The notes under the pieces were generated by a model, which did no database searches, was not told the DNA's origin, and worked only from the letters and a program-made list of their open reading frames with translations. From the NCBI GenBank assembly GCA_015484715.1, contig WFUY01000311.1, positions 1 to 16,648 on the forward strand: a stretch of DNA of 16,648 bases, given 5' to 3'. Below, one piece after another: positions 7,515-14,220 of the stretch. Positions within the stretch are counted from its first letter, which is position 1. Each line of letters begins with the position of its first letter. This DNA comes from Thermoflexales bacterium (GTDB lineage: Bacteria; Chloroflexota; Anaerolineae; S140-20). Both the position numbers and the translations under genes were made by a program.

Positions 7515-8133
7515 AATTCGCATCGGATACTTCTTGGAGGATATAGGCCAGGAGCAGTTTCTGCGAACTTTGGTGGAGCGGGTCGCCCAAGAAGTTGGGA
7601 TCGCCTCCCAACAGCTTCGCCACGAAGTGCGAAATGCCACCGGAGGGCGAGGCAAGGTGCTGGACGAACTGCGGCGGTTCTTACGCGATGTCGGTCGTGA
7701 GCGCGAGAGTCCCTTTCCCTTGCTGATTGTCGCCATAGATGGCAACTGCAAGGGGTACCAGGAAAGGCGGAACGAAATCCACGCCATCGTCGAACGGAGT
7801 GGCTACAGAGGACGGGTAATCTGCGCCGTGCCCGATCCCCACATCGAGCGATGGTATTTGGTGGCCCCACGCACGCTTCAGCGGGTGTTGGGGGTCTCGG
7901 TCACTCCCGGCGTGCCTCCCTACAAATGCGAACGTGGCCGCTACAAACGGGCGCTCCGCGAGGCCATCCGGCAAGCAGGCATAATAGCGCCTCTGGGAGG
8001 CATCGAATACGGCCCTGACGTTGCAAGGGCTCTCGACTTGTACACTGTTGGTCGAGCCGATCCGGGATTCAAGCACTTCGTGGATGAACTGCGAGAGGGG
8101 TTGTCCCCTTTCGTGCGATCCCAGGACCCTTGA
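7507..8133 (+). CDS. TOPRIM-like DUF4276 family protein, partner of the AAA ATPase
   Basis: 208 residues resembling the DUF4276 family. The N-terminal strand GYFLED followed by QFL fits the TOPRIM pattern (E-G-x-x-x-x-x-F-L), with E11 as the catalytic Glu. A D-x-N motif (D78, N80 in AIDGNCKG) stands where TOPRIM folds have D-x-D. The family hallmark PDPHIERWYL (109-118, with E114 and W116) is clear. The GTG start overlaps the last 8 bases of the ATPase gene and has a GAGGGGGG ribosome-binding site inside it, which implies translational coupling and a fixed ratio of the two products. If it works like PARIS AriB, the ATPase would hold it until infection triggers release and nucleic-acid cleavage. 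That is inference; DUF4276 proteins are not all shown to be nucleases. It ends in a palindromic element. Confidence 0.85.
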   Translation: MDEIRIGYFLEDIGQEQFLRTLVERVAQEVGIASQQLRHEVRNATGGRGKVLDELRRFLRDVGRERESPFPLLIVAIDGNCKGYQERRNEIHAIVERSGYRGRVICAVPDPHIERWYLVAPRTLQRVLGVSVTPGVPPYKCERGRYKRALREAIRQAGIIAPLGGIEYGPDVARALDLYTVGRADPGFKHFVDELREGLSPFVRSQDP

Positions 8134-8135
8134 TA

Positions 8136-8226
8136 ATTACCCATATATGCGGGATACTTCGCGGTCCTCGGTGTAGAGATGCAACTGGAGTTGCATCCTG
8201 CTCAGCTGGGGAGACTTATGGGTAAT
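8136..8226. repeat. 91-base element with 10-bp terminal inverted repeats
   Basis: ATTACCCATA (8136-8145) is the exact reverse complement of TATGGGTAAT (8217-8226). The element begins just after the TGA of the DUF4276 gene and encloses a second perfect hairpin at 8178-8197. It is too small to encode a transposase and looks like a miniature palindromic element. The right arm contributes to the 13-base direct repeat that also lies before the ATPase promoter. Confidence 0.65.
8178..8197. repeat. Perfect 9-bp hairpin inside the 91-base element
   Basis: GATGCAACT (8178-8186) and AGTTGCATC (8189-8197) are perfect reverse complements separated only by GG. No T-run follows on either side, so it is unlikely to be a rho-independent terminator. 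As RNA, a 7-bp stem with a larger loop would be the realistic fold. Confidence 0.7.
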
Positions 8227-8230
8227 CGCC
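8218..8230 (+). repeat. Right copy of the 13-base direct repeat flanking the AAA/DUF4276 module
   Basis: ATGGGTAATCGCC differs from the left copy at 6123-6135 in one base. It lies 13 bases before the -35 box of the rsmD promoter, so the two-gene module and its promoter are exactly bracketed by the pair. Confidence 0.5.
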
Positions 8231-8242
8231 GACGTGCAACCG

Positions 8243-8270
8243 TTGACGGTTAGGCGAAAGGCCGTACAAT
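8243..8270 (+). promoter_or_regulatory. Strong promoter of rsmD, giving a nearly leaderless mRNA
   Basis: TTGACG (8243-8248, 5 of 6) and TACAAT (8265-8270, 5 of 6) are separated by 16 bases. Transcription should begin around 8276-8278, only 3-5 bases before the ATG at 8281. No Shine-Dalgarno precedes the ATG, which agrees with leaderless or near-leaderless translation. Confidence 0.8.
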
Positions 8271-8280
8271 ACGTAGCGCT

Positions 8281-8844
8281 ATGGTCCGTGTCATCGCCGG
8301 CACAGCCAAAGGACGAAAACTGCGGGTGCCTTCCGAAGGGGTCCGCCCCATCACCGACCGGGCCAAGACCGCCCTCTTCAGCATCCTGGGGCCGGCCGTG
8401 ATCGGTGCCCGCGTCCTGGACCTCTTCGCCGGGGCCGGGAGTGTGGGGATCGAGGCCCTCAGCCGAGGAGCCGCCCAGGTCGTCTTCGTGGAGCGCGACC
8501 CCACAGCGGTCCAGGCCATCCGCTGGAACCTGCGCCACACCGGCCTGTTGGAACGAAGCCGGGTGGTACGCAAGGATGTCTTCAAGTTCCTGGCCGGAGA
8601 GCCGGAACCCTTCGACCTCATTTACATCGCCCCTCCCCAGTACCGAGGGCTTTGGGCCGATACACTGCAGGCCCTGGACGCCCGGCCTGACTGGCTGGCC
8701 GAAGAGGGTCAGATCATCGTTCAAATCCACCCTCGCGAATACGAGCCCTTGCCCCTACAGCGGCTCTCCCTCTGCGACCAGCGGACCTACGGGGGGGTGA
8801 TGCTCTGCTTCTACGAACGGAGTGGAGTCCTCGTCGAGAGCTAA
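8281..8844 (+). CDS. rsmD: 16S rRNA (guanine-N2)-methyltransferase RsmD (m2G966)
   Basis: SAM-dependent methyltransferase that modifies G966 (E. coli numbering) of 16S rRNA during small-subunit assembly; 187 residues, the normal family length. Family marks are RVIAGTAKGRKL (3-14), VRPITDRAKTALFSIL (21-36), the SAM-binding motif I LDLFAGAGSVGIEAL (46-60) and the acidic end of strand 2 in FVERD (69-73). Motif IV, normally (D/N)PP(Y/F), reads APPQY (117-121): the Asp is replaced by Ala and a Gln is inserted before the Tyr. I believe this variant also occurs in other Chloroflexota RsmD proteins, but I cannot check. The start is fixed by the promoter 11 bases upstream. coaD, the frequent neighbour of rsmD, is not next to it here. 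Confidence 0.93.
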   Translation: MVRVIAGTAKGRKLRVPSEGVRPITDRAKTALFSILGPAVIGARVLDLFAGAGSVGIEALSRGAAQVVFVERDPTAVQAIRWNLRHTGLLERSRVVRKDVFKFLAGEPEPFDLIYIAPPQYRGLWADTLQALDARPDWLAEEGQIIVQIHPREYEPLPLQRLSLCDQRTYGGVMLCFYERSGVLVES

Positions 8845-8978
8845 GTGAGGCTTCCATCCTTCTACGGGCAAAACCGTCTCTTTGCTAACCCTTCCGCCTC
8901 TTCATACCCACCCTTGGGCGAGCCGCCATCGTCCCCCTCATTGAACGCCCCGCTCGTGAAGATATACACACATCTCTA

Positions 8979-9004
8979 TGTCAAAAGTGACAACTGTCAT
9001 ATGA
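8979..9004. promoter_or_regulatory. Candidate operator upstream of the CODH/ACS operon (TGTCA/TGACA half-sites)
   Basis: Three half-sites alternate: TGTCA (8979-8983), TGACA (8988-8992) and TGTCA (8995-8999), followed by the palindrome TCATATGA (8997-9004). The first two form a perfect 14-base dyad with a 4-base spacer, the size of an FNR-type site. The half-site sequence recalls the CO sensor CooA (TGTCR-N6-YGACA), but the spacer is 4, not 6. It is centred 60-75 bases before the predicted transcription start. The binding protein is unknown; it may also be a remnant of a palindromic repeat. Confidence 0.4.
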
Positions 9005-9023
9005 AATGAATGGCAACGATTAC

Positions 9024-9052
9024 TTGACTTTTCTCGGTCTTCCGGGGATGAT
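9024..9052 (+). promoter_or_regulatory. Candidate promoter of the CODH/ACS operon
   Basis: TTGACT (9024-9029, 5 of 6) and GATGAT (9047-9052, 4 of 6) are 17 bases apart, giving a leader of about 64 bases before the ATG at 9123. A second, weaker candidate lies upstream: TTGAAC (8941-8946) with TATACA (8963-8968), spacer 16. In that case the dyad at 8979 would sit just after the transcription start, as a repressor site would. Confidence 0.5.
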
Positions 9053-9122
9053 GTCCCCAAGGGATTGAAGAAGTTTTTGCCGTAATCTGTTCCTAAAAGG
9101 CACCAACAGGGGAGGGATGCCT

Positions 9123-9533
9123 ATGGCCACGTTGACCCTTGAGGTCCCGTTGATGTACGGTGACCATCACGTTACCGAGGTGAGGCGGCTCCTGCTGAGC
9201 TTGCCCGGCGTAGAGGATGTCTACGCCAGCAGCTGTTTCCACATCGTCGAGGTCCAGTACGACGAAGCTCAGGTGAGTCCTGAGGAGATCGAGGCCCGGC
9301 TGGGGGAAGCCGGCTATCTGGGAGAGTTGCCGGTGCCCGTCGAGGCCGGGGCCGTCCACGGGAATGGACAGGGGGACGGCCCGAAGCCCTCGTATCGCCA
9401 CACGACCGCCTATGAGCAGACCCGGCAGGTGATCAGCTTCGCCCAGCGCGTGCCCTATCGGGGACGCCCCCTGTGGCCCTGTCCCGGGATGGGGGTTCTG
9501 CGCAACGTAGAACTAGAAGAAGAAGGGAGGTGA
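9123..9533 (+). CDS. Small HMA-fold (ferredoxin-like) protein lacking the CxxC motif, leader gene of the CODH/ACS operon
   Basis: 136 residues. Residues 2-66 fit the beta-alpha-beta-beta-alpha-beta HMA fold of copper chaperones: TLTLEV, the loop, helix TEVRRLLLSLPGV, strands EDVYAS and HIVEVQYD, and helix SPEEIEARLGEAGY. Where such proteins have M-x-C-x-x-C, this one has MYGDHH (11-16), so both Cys are lost and H15/H16 stand in the loop. Residues 67-88 are a Gly-rich linker. The tail (90-136) contains a Cys in WPCPGMG (C120) and matches nothing I recognise. Of two ATGs (9117, 9123), 9123 has the proper 7-base distance from GGGGAGG. The stop lies 3 bases before the acsA ATG, and the acsA ribosome-binding site is inside this gene, implying coupled translation. 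A role in nickel delivery or assembly for AcsA/AcsB is possible but only inferred from position. Confidence 0.8.
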   Translation: MATLTLEVPLMYGDHHVTEVRRLLLSLPGVEDVYASSCFHIVEVQYDEAQVSPEEIEARLGEAGYLGELPVPVEAGAVHGNGQGDGPKPSYRHTTAYEQTRQVISFAQRVPYRGRPLWPCPGMGVLRNVELEEEGR

Positions 9534-9536
9534 CCG

Positions 9537-11552
9537 ATGGCCCGGAAGAAGCGCAGCCTCGAAGAGTTCAGCGCCGATCCTGCCGCTCAGGAGATGCTGG
9601 TACGTGCCGAGGAGATGGGGGTCTCGACGGCCTTCCATCGGGCCGATGCCCTCGCCCCCTGTAACATCGGGGCCGCCGGCATGTGTTGCAGCAACTGCGG
9701 CATGGGGCCTTGCCGGCTGACCAAGGATGGGCTGACCGGCGTCTGCGGCGCGACCATTGACACCATCCAAGCCCGTAACCTGGTCCGGGCCATCGCCGTG
9801 GGATCGGCGGCCCATTCGGACCACGGACGTGATATGGCCTTCACCCTCAAGGCGGTCGCCAACGGGGAGGCGGAAGGCTACGTGATCCGCGACGTGCCCA
9901 AGCTCCGCACCCTGGCCGCCCGTTACGGCATCCCCATCGAGGGGCGCTCCCCCGAAGAGATCGCCAACGACCTGGCCGACCTCTACATCGCCCAGTTCGG
10001 TCAGCAGGATGGCCAGGTGGTCCCCATTATCCGTGCGCCGGAGAAGCGTCAGAAGCTCTGGAAGAAGCTGGGCGTCATCCCCCGAGGTATTGACCGGGAG
10101 GTCGTCGAAGCGCTGCACCGCACCCATATCGGCGACGACCAGGATGCCGAGCACCTCCTGCACCACGCCATCCGCACCGCCCTCAGCGACGGCTGGGGAG
10201 GTAGCATGATCGCCACCGATGTCTCCGACATCCTCTTCGGGACGCCGGCCCCCCTCCTCGGACGGGCCAACCTGGGCGTCCTGCGGGAGGATATGGTCAA
10301 CGTCATCGTCCACGGCCACGAGCCAACCCTGAGCGAGATGATCGTCGCCGCCTCTCAAGACCCGGAGATCATCGAGTACGCCCGGGCCGCCGGGGCCAAA
10401 GGGGTCAACCTGGCCGGCATTTGCTGCACCGCCAATGAGATCCTGATGCGCCAGGGCGTCCCGGCCGCCGGAAACTTCCTGCACCAGGAGTTGGTCATCC
10501 TCACCGGTGCCGTCGAGGCTATGGTGGTGGACGTCCAGTGCATCATGCAGGCCCTCGTCGGCCTGGCCCAGAACTTCCACACCCTGATCATCACCACCTC
10601 CCCCAAGGTGAAGATCAAGGACGCGGTCCACATCGAGTTCGACGAGCACCAGGCTCTCACCATCGCCAAGGAGATCCTGCGCCGCGCCATTGACAACTTC
10701 AAGAACCGGGGCGAGGTCCACATCCCGGCGGCCCAATCGGAGCTAATCCCCGGCTTCTCCCACGAGTACATCAACTATATGCTGGGTGGGAGCTACCGCG
10801 CCTCCTTCCGCCCCCTCAACGACGCCATCATGGCCGGGCGCATCCGGGGTGTGGCGGCCATCGTGGGGTGCAACAACCCCCGCAGCACCCAGGACTACCT
10901 GCACTCCTACGTGACCCAAGAGCTTCTCAAGCAGGATGTGCTGATCGTGGAGACGGGGTGCGGGGCCATCGCCACCGCCAAGTTGGGCCTTATGCTCGGA
11001 GAGGCCGGCCTGGATCAGGTCGGGCCGGGCCTGCGCGAAATCTGCGAGACCGTCGGCATCCCACCGGTGCTCCACATGGGCTCCTGTGTGGACAATAGCC
11101 GCATCCTCACCGTGCTCACCCAAATGGTCGAGGAGGGCGGTCTGGGTGACGACATTGACCAGATTCCGGCGGTGGGGCTGGCTCCCGAGTGGATGAGCGA
11201 GAAGGCCCTCTCCATTGGTGCCTATTGCGTCGCATCCGGCGTCTACGTCATCTTCGGCGGGAGTTCGCCGGTGAGCGGGATGCCCGATCGGGTCTCTGAC
11301 AGCGACCTGGTCTCCCGCTACATCAGCGAGGGATGGGAGAAGCTCTACGGCGGCAAGCTGGAGTTCATCCCCGACCCCGAGGAGATGGTTCGCAAGACGC
11401 TGGAGCACATTGACAAGAAGCGTGCGGCCTTGGGGCTGCCGGAGTACGATCCCAGCCGCTTTGGCCGCAGCGGCGATGCCCGCATCCTGGAACTGGAGAA
11501 ACTCCCGTTGCCGGAGCGTCGGGAAGCGCTTTACGGTGTACCGGTGCGCTAG
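9537..11552 (+). CDS. acsA: Anaerobic Ni-containing carbon monoxide dehydrogenase catalytic subunit (CODH/ACS alpha partner)
   Basis: Catalyses CO2 + 2e- + 2H+ = CO + H2O; in the CODH/ACS complex the CO tunnels to AcsB. 671 residues, the family's usual size, cytosolic. The D-cluster ligands are C42 and C50; the B-cluster ligands C51, C54, C59 and C70 lie in the Cys-rich segment 42-70. The Ni-Fe-S C-cluster ligands are H261 (HGHEP), C296 (GICCTANE), C335, C445 (VGCNNPR), C475 (ETGCGA) and C517 (MGSCVDN). Likely acid-base residues are H93 (AAHSDHGRD) and K556 (SEKALSIG). Nothing essential is missing. GGGAGG lies 6 bases before the ATG. The gene sits between the HMA-like gene (3-base gap) and acsB (28-base gap) on one strand, so it belongs to the Wood-Ljungdahl operon rather than to a stand-alone CO-oxidising unit. 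cooS is an equivalent name. Confidence 0.97.
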   Translation: MARKKRSLEEFSADPAAQEMLVRAEEMGVSTAFHRADALAPCNIGAAGMCCSNCGMGPCRLTKDGLTGVCGATIDTIQARNLVRAIAVGSAAHSDHGRDMAFTLKAVANGEAEGYVIRDVPKLRTLAARYGIPIEGRSPEEIANDLADLYIAQFGQQDGQVVPIIRAPEKRQKLWKKLGVIPRGIDREVVEALHRTHIGDDQDAEHLLHHAIRTALSDGWGGSMIATDVSDILFGTPAPLLGRANLGVLREDMVNVIVHGHEPTLSEMIVAASQDPEIIEYARAAGAKGVNLAGICCTANEILMRQGVPAAGNFLHQELVILTGAVEAMVVDVQCIMQALVGLAQNFHTLIITTSPKVKIKDAVHIEFDEHQALTIAKEILRRAIDNFKNRGEVHIPAAQSELIPGFSHEYINYMLGGSYRASFRPLNDAIMAGRIRGVAAIVGCNNPRSTQDYLHSYVTQELLKQDVLIVETGCGAIATAKLGLMLGEAGLDQVGPGLREICETVGIPPVLHMGSCVDNSRILTVLTQMVEEGGLGDDIDQIPAVGLAPEWMSEKALSIGAYCVASGVYVIFGGSSPVSGMPDRVSDSDLVSRYISEGWEKLYGGKLEFIPDPEEMVRKTLEHIDKKRAALGLPEYDPSRFGRSGDARILELEKLPLPERREALYGVPVR

Positions 11553-11580
11553 AAGAGGAAGAGCAGGAGGAGGTAGCCCT

Positions 11581-13869
11581 ATGTCTCGTTACATCGCCAC
11601 CCGCGCCATCCGTGGCGCGCACGCTCTGGTCACAGAAGCCGAACTGATGCTCCAAAAGGCCCTGGCCGAGAAGGGGCCGGAGACTCCGGTCGCCTTTCCC
11701 AACACGGCTTACTACCTCCCCGTGATCTACGGCATGACCGGCATTCCCGTCGAGAAGCTGGGCCAACTGGAGCCGGTGCTCCAACACGCGCGCGCTCTGC
11801 TGCATCCCCTCCCCTCGGAGAAGCGATGGACGCCCTATCTGGGCGAAACCCTGGATTGCGGCATGGCGACGCTGCTGGCCGCCGAGGCCATCGAAGCCAT
11901 CCGTTTCGTCTACGGGCTGCAGCCGGAACCGATGCCCGGCTTCCGGCTGGCCGGTGGTACCGCCTTCACCAGTCCCGACAACGGGGCCGGCGGCGAGAGC
12001 CTGGACGGTCATCTCAACGGTCCCATTGACGACATCCAGTTGCGCACGTGGGGGATCCAGTTGGTGGACGGGCGGATGCCGGGCTTCGCTGCCATCATCG
12101 GCGCGGCCAAGTCCAACGAGGTCGCCGTGAAGATCGTGCGCGAGCTCCAGCAACGGAATATCCTCTGTTTTCTCGCCGGCAACGTCAACGGGCGGAGCAT
12201 CATCCACCAGTTGATCGAGGAAGGGGTCGAGCTGGGCTACGACACCTACACTGTCCCCTTTGGCACAGACACCATCAGCGCCATCTACGCCTTGGGCTTC
12301 GCCGTCCGCTCAGCCCTCACCTTCGGCGGCCTCAAGGGCGGCCAGGCCCGGGAGATCCTGCTCTACAACAAGGACCGCGTCTTCGCCTTCGTCCTGGCCC
12401 TGGGCGAGGTGGACGACCTGAAGTACGCCGCCGCCGCCGGCGCCATCAACTTCGGTTTCCCCGTCATCGCCGACACCGTCATCCCCGAGATCCTGCCCAC
12501 GGGCGTCACCACCTATGAGCACGTGGTCAGCATGCCCTTCAACGAGATCGAGGGCAAGGACGACTTGGAGCGGGCCGAGCGGCTGGTGCAGAAGTGCATC
12601 GAAGTGCGCGGCGTCAAGATCAAGGTCACCAAAGTGCCCGTCCCCGTCCCCTACGGCTCCGCCTTCGAGGGCGAGGTCGTGCGGCGGGCCGACATGCGGA
12701 TCGAGTTCGGCGGCAAGTACTCCCGCGCCTTCGAGTACCTCTACATGGCTCCTCTCAACGAGGTGGTGGACGGGCGCGTCGAGGTCGTCGGACCCGGCTT
12801 CGAGGAGGTCCCCGAACAGGGCCACATGGACCTGGGCATCGTGGTCAAGGTGGCCGGCCGGGGGATGCAGGAGGACTTCGAGCCGGTGCTGGAACGCCAG
12901 ATCCACTACTTCATCAACGGGGCCTCCGGCGTCCAGCACATCGGCCAGCGTGACATCGCTTGGATCCGCATCTCCAAGGCGGCGGCGGAGAAGGGCTTCA
13001 ACCTGGAGCACCTGGGCAAGATCCTACACGCCCGCTTCCACGCCGACTTCGGGGCCATCGTGGACAAAGTCGAGGTGACCATCTTCACCGATCCCGACCG
13101 GATCGAGGAGTGGCTGCGGGAGGCCCGCAAAGCCTACGACCGACGCAACAAGCGGCTGGCCGACCTGACCGACGAATCGGTCAACGAGTTTTACTCCTGC
13201 ACCCTCTGCCAGTCCTTCGCCCCCAACCACGTCTGCGTCATCAGCCCCCAACGGCTAGGACTCTGCGGGGCCTACAACTGGCTGGACTGCAAGGCCTCCT
13301 ACAACATCAACCCCACCGGCCCCAACCAGCCCATCAAGCTGGGCACCTGCATTGACCCGGTGAAAGGGTACTGGACGGGGATCAACGAGTACGCCCGCAT
13401 TGCCTCCCACGGCACCGTTGAAGAGGTGGCGATGTACTCGATTATGGAAAACCCGATGACCGCCTGCGGCTGCTTCGAGTGCATCGTCATGCTCATCCCC
13501 GAGGCAAACGGCGTGATGGTGGTCAGCCGGGAGGACTCCAGCATGACGCCGGCGGGCATGACCTTCAGCACCCTGGCCGGGATGGTCGGCGGCGGCATCC
13601 AGACCCCCGGCGTGATGGGCGTGGGCAAGTACTACCTGCTCAGCCCCAAGTTCATCTCCGCCGACGGCGGCTTCAAGCGGGTGGTCTGGATGAGCAGCAT
13701 CCTCAAAGAGACGATGGCCGAGGAACTCCACGCCGTCGCCACCCGCGAGGGCGATCCTGAGCTGATCTCCCGCATCGCCGACGAACGCTACGCCGTCACC
13801 GTCGAGGAACTGCTGGCCTGGCTGGAGGAACACGACCATCCTGCCCTGGCTATGCCGCCTATCTTCTGA
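11581..13869 (+). CDS. acsB: CO-methylating acetyl-CoA synthase (ACS beta subunit)
   Basis: Condenses CO, the methyl group from the corrinoid protein and CoA into acetyl-CoA at the Ni-Ni-[4Fe-4S] A-cluster, and can run in reverse. 762 residues from the ATG, which has a strong AGGAGGAGG ribosome-binding site; the frame stays open upstream inside acsA, but no other start is as good. The cubane ligands are C540, C543, C552 and C562, and the distal-Ni motif Cys-Gly-Cys is 629-631. Spacings (3, 9, 10 and 67 residues) equal those I recall for Moorella thermoacetica AcsB (506/509/518/528/595). The A-cluster is shifted by 34 residues compared with that 729-residue protein, so the extra length lies in the N-terminal, CODH-contacting part. 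Order and spacing put it in one operon with acsA. The next acs gene follows only after a 434-base structured gap. Confidence 0.97.
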   Translation: MSRYIATRAIRGAHALVTEAELMLQKALAEKGPETPVAFPNTAYYLPVIYGMTGIPVEKLGQLEPVLQHARALLHPLPSEKRWTPYLGETLDCGMATLLAAEAIEAIRFVYGLQPEPMPGFRLAGGTAFTSPDNGAGGESLDGHLNGPIDDIQLRTWGIQLVDGRMPGFAAIIGAAKSNEVAVKIVRELQQRNILCFLAGNVNGRSIIHQLIEEGVELGYDTYTVPFGTDTISAIYALGFAVRSALTFGGLKGGQAREILLYNKDRVFAFVLALGEVDDLKYAAAAGAINFGFPVIADTVIPEILPTGVTTYEHVVSMPFNEIEGKDDLERAERLVQKCIEVRGVKIKVTKVPVPVPYGSAFEGEVVRRADMRIEFGGKYSRAFEYLYMAPLNEVVDGRVEVVGPGFEEVPEQGHMDLGIVVKVAGRGMQEDFEPVLERQIHYFINGASGVQHIGQRDIAWIRISKAAAEKGFNLEHLGKILHARFHADFGAIVDKVEVTIFTDPDRIEEWLREARKAYDRRNKRLADLTDESVNEFYSCTLCQSFAPNHVCVISPQRLGLCGAYNWLDCKASYNINPTGPNQPIKLGTCIDPVKGYWTGINEYARIASHGTVEEVAMYSIMENPMTACGCFECIVMLIPEANGVMVVSREDSSMTPAGMTFSTLAGMVGGGIQTPGVMGVGKYYLLSPKFISADGGFKRVVWMSSILKETMAEELHAVATREGDPELISRIADERYAVTVEELLAWLEEHDHPALAMPPIF

Positions 13870-13968
13870 CAGACGCGCCGAGGGGTGGTCTCCCGCCGAG
13901 GCGTGCCATCGCTCCGCCACCTGTCGGACGTGGACCATAAGGCTGAACGGGGAAGCCCCCTTGACCTC

Positions 13969-13990
13969 GGCCGGAATGGGAATTCCGGCC
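13969..13990. repeat. Perfect 9-bp stem with GGGA loop after acsB
   Basis: GGCCGGAAT (13969-13977) and ATTCCGGCC (13982-13990) are exact reverse complements around GGGA. It lies 100 bases past the acsB stop. No U-tract follows, so simple intrinsic termination is unlikely; a stability or processing hairpin, or a palindromic repeat, is more plausible. Confidence 0.75.
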
Positions 13991-14056
13991 TGTGAGGCAG
14001 CTCGCCGGGTTGGGCTCCCTGGGCCTGTGGAACGTCCGGCCAGGATCGAGTGACCG

Positions 14057-14098
14057 ACGTCCCATGGGAGACCACCCGACGGAGAGGGTGGGGGACGT
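14057..14098 (+). repeat. Two-tier stem-loop between acsB and acsD
   Basis: An outer stem ACGTCCC (14057-14063) / GGGACGT (14092-14098) encloses an inner stem CCACCC (14072-14077) / GGGTGG (14086-14091). The right arms are contiguous, while the left arms are separated by 8 bases, giving an asymmetric bulge. It is followed by a pyrimidine-rich run (TCTCTTCCCTCCCC). It could act as a weak terminator, attenuator or processing site; this is inference. Confidence 0.6.
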
Positions 14099-14204
14099 TC
14101 TCTTCCCTCCCCGTCTGGGACGGCCCTCCTCTTCCCCTCTTCCAGGTTGAGGTGAGCTGCAATCCGTGAATTCGTTCGGGATTCGTTGACTGGATGCCGA
14201 TGGA

Positions 14205-14220
14205 GCGACCCGCAGGTCGC
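14205..14220. repeat. 6-bp hairpin with CGCA tetraloop before acsD
   Basis: GCGACC (14205-14210) pairs perfectly with GGTCGC (14215-14220) around CGCA, about 84 bases before the acsD start. It is the third hairpin in the gap. No function can be assigned from sequence. Confidence 0.5.

Noticed and set aside
8979..8999. A canonical CooA-binding site
   Set aside because: The half-sites agree, but the spacer is 4 bases (or 2 for the second pair) rather than the 6 expected for CooA, so only a generic operator is claimed.
9117..9119. ATG at 9117 as the start of the HMA-like gene
   Set aside because: It touches the GGGGAGG ribosome-binding site; the ATG two codons later has normal spacing.
9513..10736. 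A 407-codon minus-strand open frame opposite acsA
   Set aside because: Gly/Asp/Val-rich translation with no family resemblance, fully overlapped by conserved acsA.
11410..11580. 57-codon N-terminal extension of AcsB into acsA
   Set aside because: The extension overlaps conserved acsA coding sequence and the ATG at 11581 has a strong ribosome-binding site.
14186..14191. TTGACT as the -35 of an acsD promoter
   Set aside because: The bases 16-18 positions downstream are GC-rich with no -10 resemblance.
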